Positions 4,780 through 5,485 of a DNA stretch of 5,485 nt are shown here, piece after piece. The notes under the pieces were generated by a model. The model was given only the letters and a program-made list of their open reading frames with translations, ran no database searches and was not told the DNA's origin. The position numbers and the translations under genes are program-made. The stretch is from NCBI GenBank assembly GCA_013329455.1, contig DUKF01000054.1:4585-10069 (forward strand), in the 5' to 3' direction. The stretch is from Methanotrichaceae archaeon. Lineage in GTDB: Archaea; Halobacteriota; Methanosarcinia; Methanotrichales; Methanotrichaceae. Every line of letters begins with the position of its first letter. The first letter of the stretch is position 1.

Positions 4780-5166
4780 TCACTTCAGGACGAGCTTAAG
4801 CGCCCTCTGTGGACAGGCGGTGACGCAGGTTCCGCATTGGACGCATTTTCCGGCGTCGGCTACCACCTCGGACCCCTCGAAGTGGAAGGTCCCTGTGGGG
4901 CAGATCGATATGCAGGCCCCACAGTGGATGCACTCGTCCTCGTCTTTTATGACCGGCATCTCCAGGAGGACGACCCTCACGCCCTTCTCCTCGAAAGCCT
5001 CCTTGACCTTATTGCACTTCTCGGGATCAACGTCTATCACGATCTCGCCGGAGACGGCGTCGACCTTCGCCCGCTCGATGTTGATGAGGGCGTGCGTCTC
5101 CAGGATCACTGACGAGACGATGGGCTTACGAACTATCCCCGGGGCCACATGAAGCATCAGCTTCAA
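4780..5166 (-). CDS. NIL-domain diferredoxin, L-aspartate semialdehyde sulfurtransferase iron-sulfur subunit
   Basis: 128 residues. Residues 1-70 form a NIL domain (IVRKPIVSSVILETHALINI and onward), the small ferredoxin-like fold also found in methionine ABC importers. Residues 74-125 carry two 4Fe-4S sites: Cys79, 82, 85, 89 in CIHCGACISICP and Cys108, 111, 114, 118 in CVQCGTCVTACP. This matches MA1822 of Methanosarcina acetivorans, which with MA1821 converts L-aspartate semialdehyde plus sulfide to homocysteine, feeding methionine synthesis; it is thought to supply electrons. Cys51 is an additional cysteine in the NIL domain. The start is TTG at 5166, overlapping the upstream TGA as TTGA, with AGGAGG at ideal spacing. 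The next ATG, at 5157, is too far from that site. It is the last gene of its transcript and converges on gadB. Confidence 0.88.
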   Translation of the reverse strand: MKLMLHVAPGIVRKPIVSSVILETHALINIERAKVDAVSGEIVIDVDPEKCNKVKEAFEEKGVRVVLLEMPVIKDEDECIHCGACISICPTGTFHFEGSEVVADAGKCVQCGTCVTACPQRALKLVLK

Positions 5167-5485
5167 ACTGATCGCCTCCTGCTGTAGAGCCTGCTGACTT
5201 GGTCGCTGGTTACCATCCCTATTACGTGATGGTCCTTGTCCACCACCGGCAGGGCCGATATCTTGTGATGGTCGAGCTTTCTTGCCGCAAGCTCCAGGGG
5301 CTCGTCTCGGCTTGCTATGAAGACCTTCCGGGTCATCATGTCGGAGATGTGAGAAGTCTTGCCACTGGCCACGGCCTTGGAAATGTCCCAGGCGGTGACC
5401 ATCCCGATCAGCTTCTCCTCCGCCGAGACGACCGGCAGGTGGTCGAAAGTTCCGCCGATGATCATCTGAGCCGCCTCCTTTATGC
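5163..5485 (-). CDS. Tandem CBS C-terminus of L-aspartate semialdehyde sulfurtransferase (partial, N-terminus off right edge)
   Basis: The frame is open through the window edge (IKEAAQ precedes the Met at 5465), so that Met is internal and the gene starts outside. The visible 106 or so residues hold two CBS motifs: HLPVVSAEEKLIGMVTAWDI and ISALPVVDKDHHVIGMVTSD, joined by the usual ISDMMTRKVFIAS linker. CBS pairs bind adenosine ligands such as ATP, AMP or S-adenosylmethionine and regulate the attached enzyme. In the MA1821 family an N-terminal COG1900 (DUF39) sulfurtransferase domain is followed by two CBS domains, and the gene is next to the NIL-ferredoxin gene exactly as here. The identification thus rests on context. 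A stand-alone CBS protein cannot be excluded because the catalytic domain is out of view. The end overlaps the ferredoxin gene by four bases. Confidence 0.78.
   Translation of the reverse strand, partial: IKEAAQMIIGGTFDHLPVVSAEEKLIGMVTAWDISKAVASGKTSHISDMMTRKVFIASRDEPLELAARKLDHHKISALPVVDKDHHVIGMVTSDQVSRLYSRRRSV
5175..5180 (-). promoter_or_regulatory. Ribosome binding site selecting the TTG start of the ferredoxin gene
   Basis: AGGAGG on the minus strand, 8 bases before TTG 5166-5164, lies inside the last codons (Ser-Arg-Arg-Arg) of the upstream CBS gene. From the later ATG at 5159-5157 the gap would be about 17 bases, too long. The overlap indicates coupled translation of the two subunits. 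Confidence 0.65.

Overview
The window looks like a piece of a moderately GC-rich archaeal chromosome, most likely a methanogen of the Methanothrix/Methanosarcina kind. The strongest pointer is the minus-strand pair at the right end: a tandem-CBS C-terminus followed, with a 4-base overlap, by a NIL-domain protein with two 4Fe-4S clusters. This matches the L-aspartate semialdehyde sulfurtransferase pair (MA1821/MA1822 in Methanosarcina acetivorans), which makes homocysteine. GGTGG- and AGGTGG-type ribosome binding sites fit an archaeon. The genus is inference; some anaerobic bacteria also carry the pair.

Layout from left to right: (1) 3-74, a probable C-terminal tail of a plus-strand gene cut by the window edge. 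(2) 163-1740, minus strand, an AT-rich gene for a solitary OLD-family protein (ABC-type ATPase plus TOPRIM domain), flanked by an imperfect inverted repeat (103-122 and 1743-1764). (3) 2045-2698, plus strand, a MntA/HepT toxin-antitoxin pair joined by an ATGA overlap; hepT carries a one-base frameshift near 2587 that replaces its C-terminus. (4) 3001-4440, plus strand, a complete GadB-type glutamate decarboxylase, with a perfect 14-base palindrome running into its ribosome binding site. (5) 4780-5485, minus strand, the homocysteine-synthesis pair, convergent with gadB.

The GC-rich spacers are not empty. Those at 1741-2044, 2699-3000 and 4441-4779 hold related copies of a non-coding repeat of about 100-120 bases, all in the same orientation. 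The copies at 1808-1930 and 4513-4625 are clearly homologous; the one at 2723-2826 is more degenerate and has a (CAT)7 run inside it. The repeats therefore separate the modules: copy, mntA-hepT, copy, gadB, copy.

Functionally, the left and middle parts read as a small accessory island: a probable defence nuclease, a toxin-antitoxin pair that may be decaying, and a decarboxylase unusual for a methanogen. Base composition jumps sharply, from AT-rich in the OLD gene, to very GC-rich in mntA, to intermediate in gadB, which suggests separate acquisitions. The homocysteine pair is ordinary core metabolism. I see no rRNA, tRNA, CRISPR array or transposase. A convincing new multi-gene system is not visible; the dispersed repeat and the hepT frameshift are the best leads.
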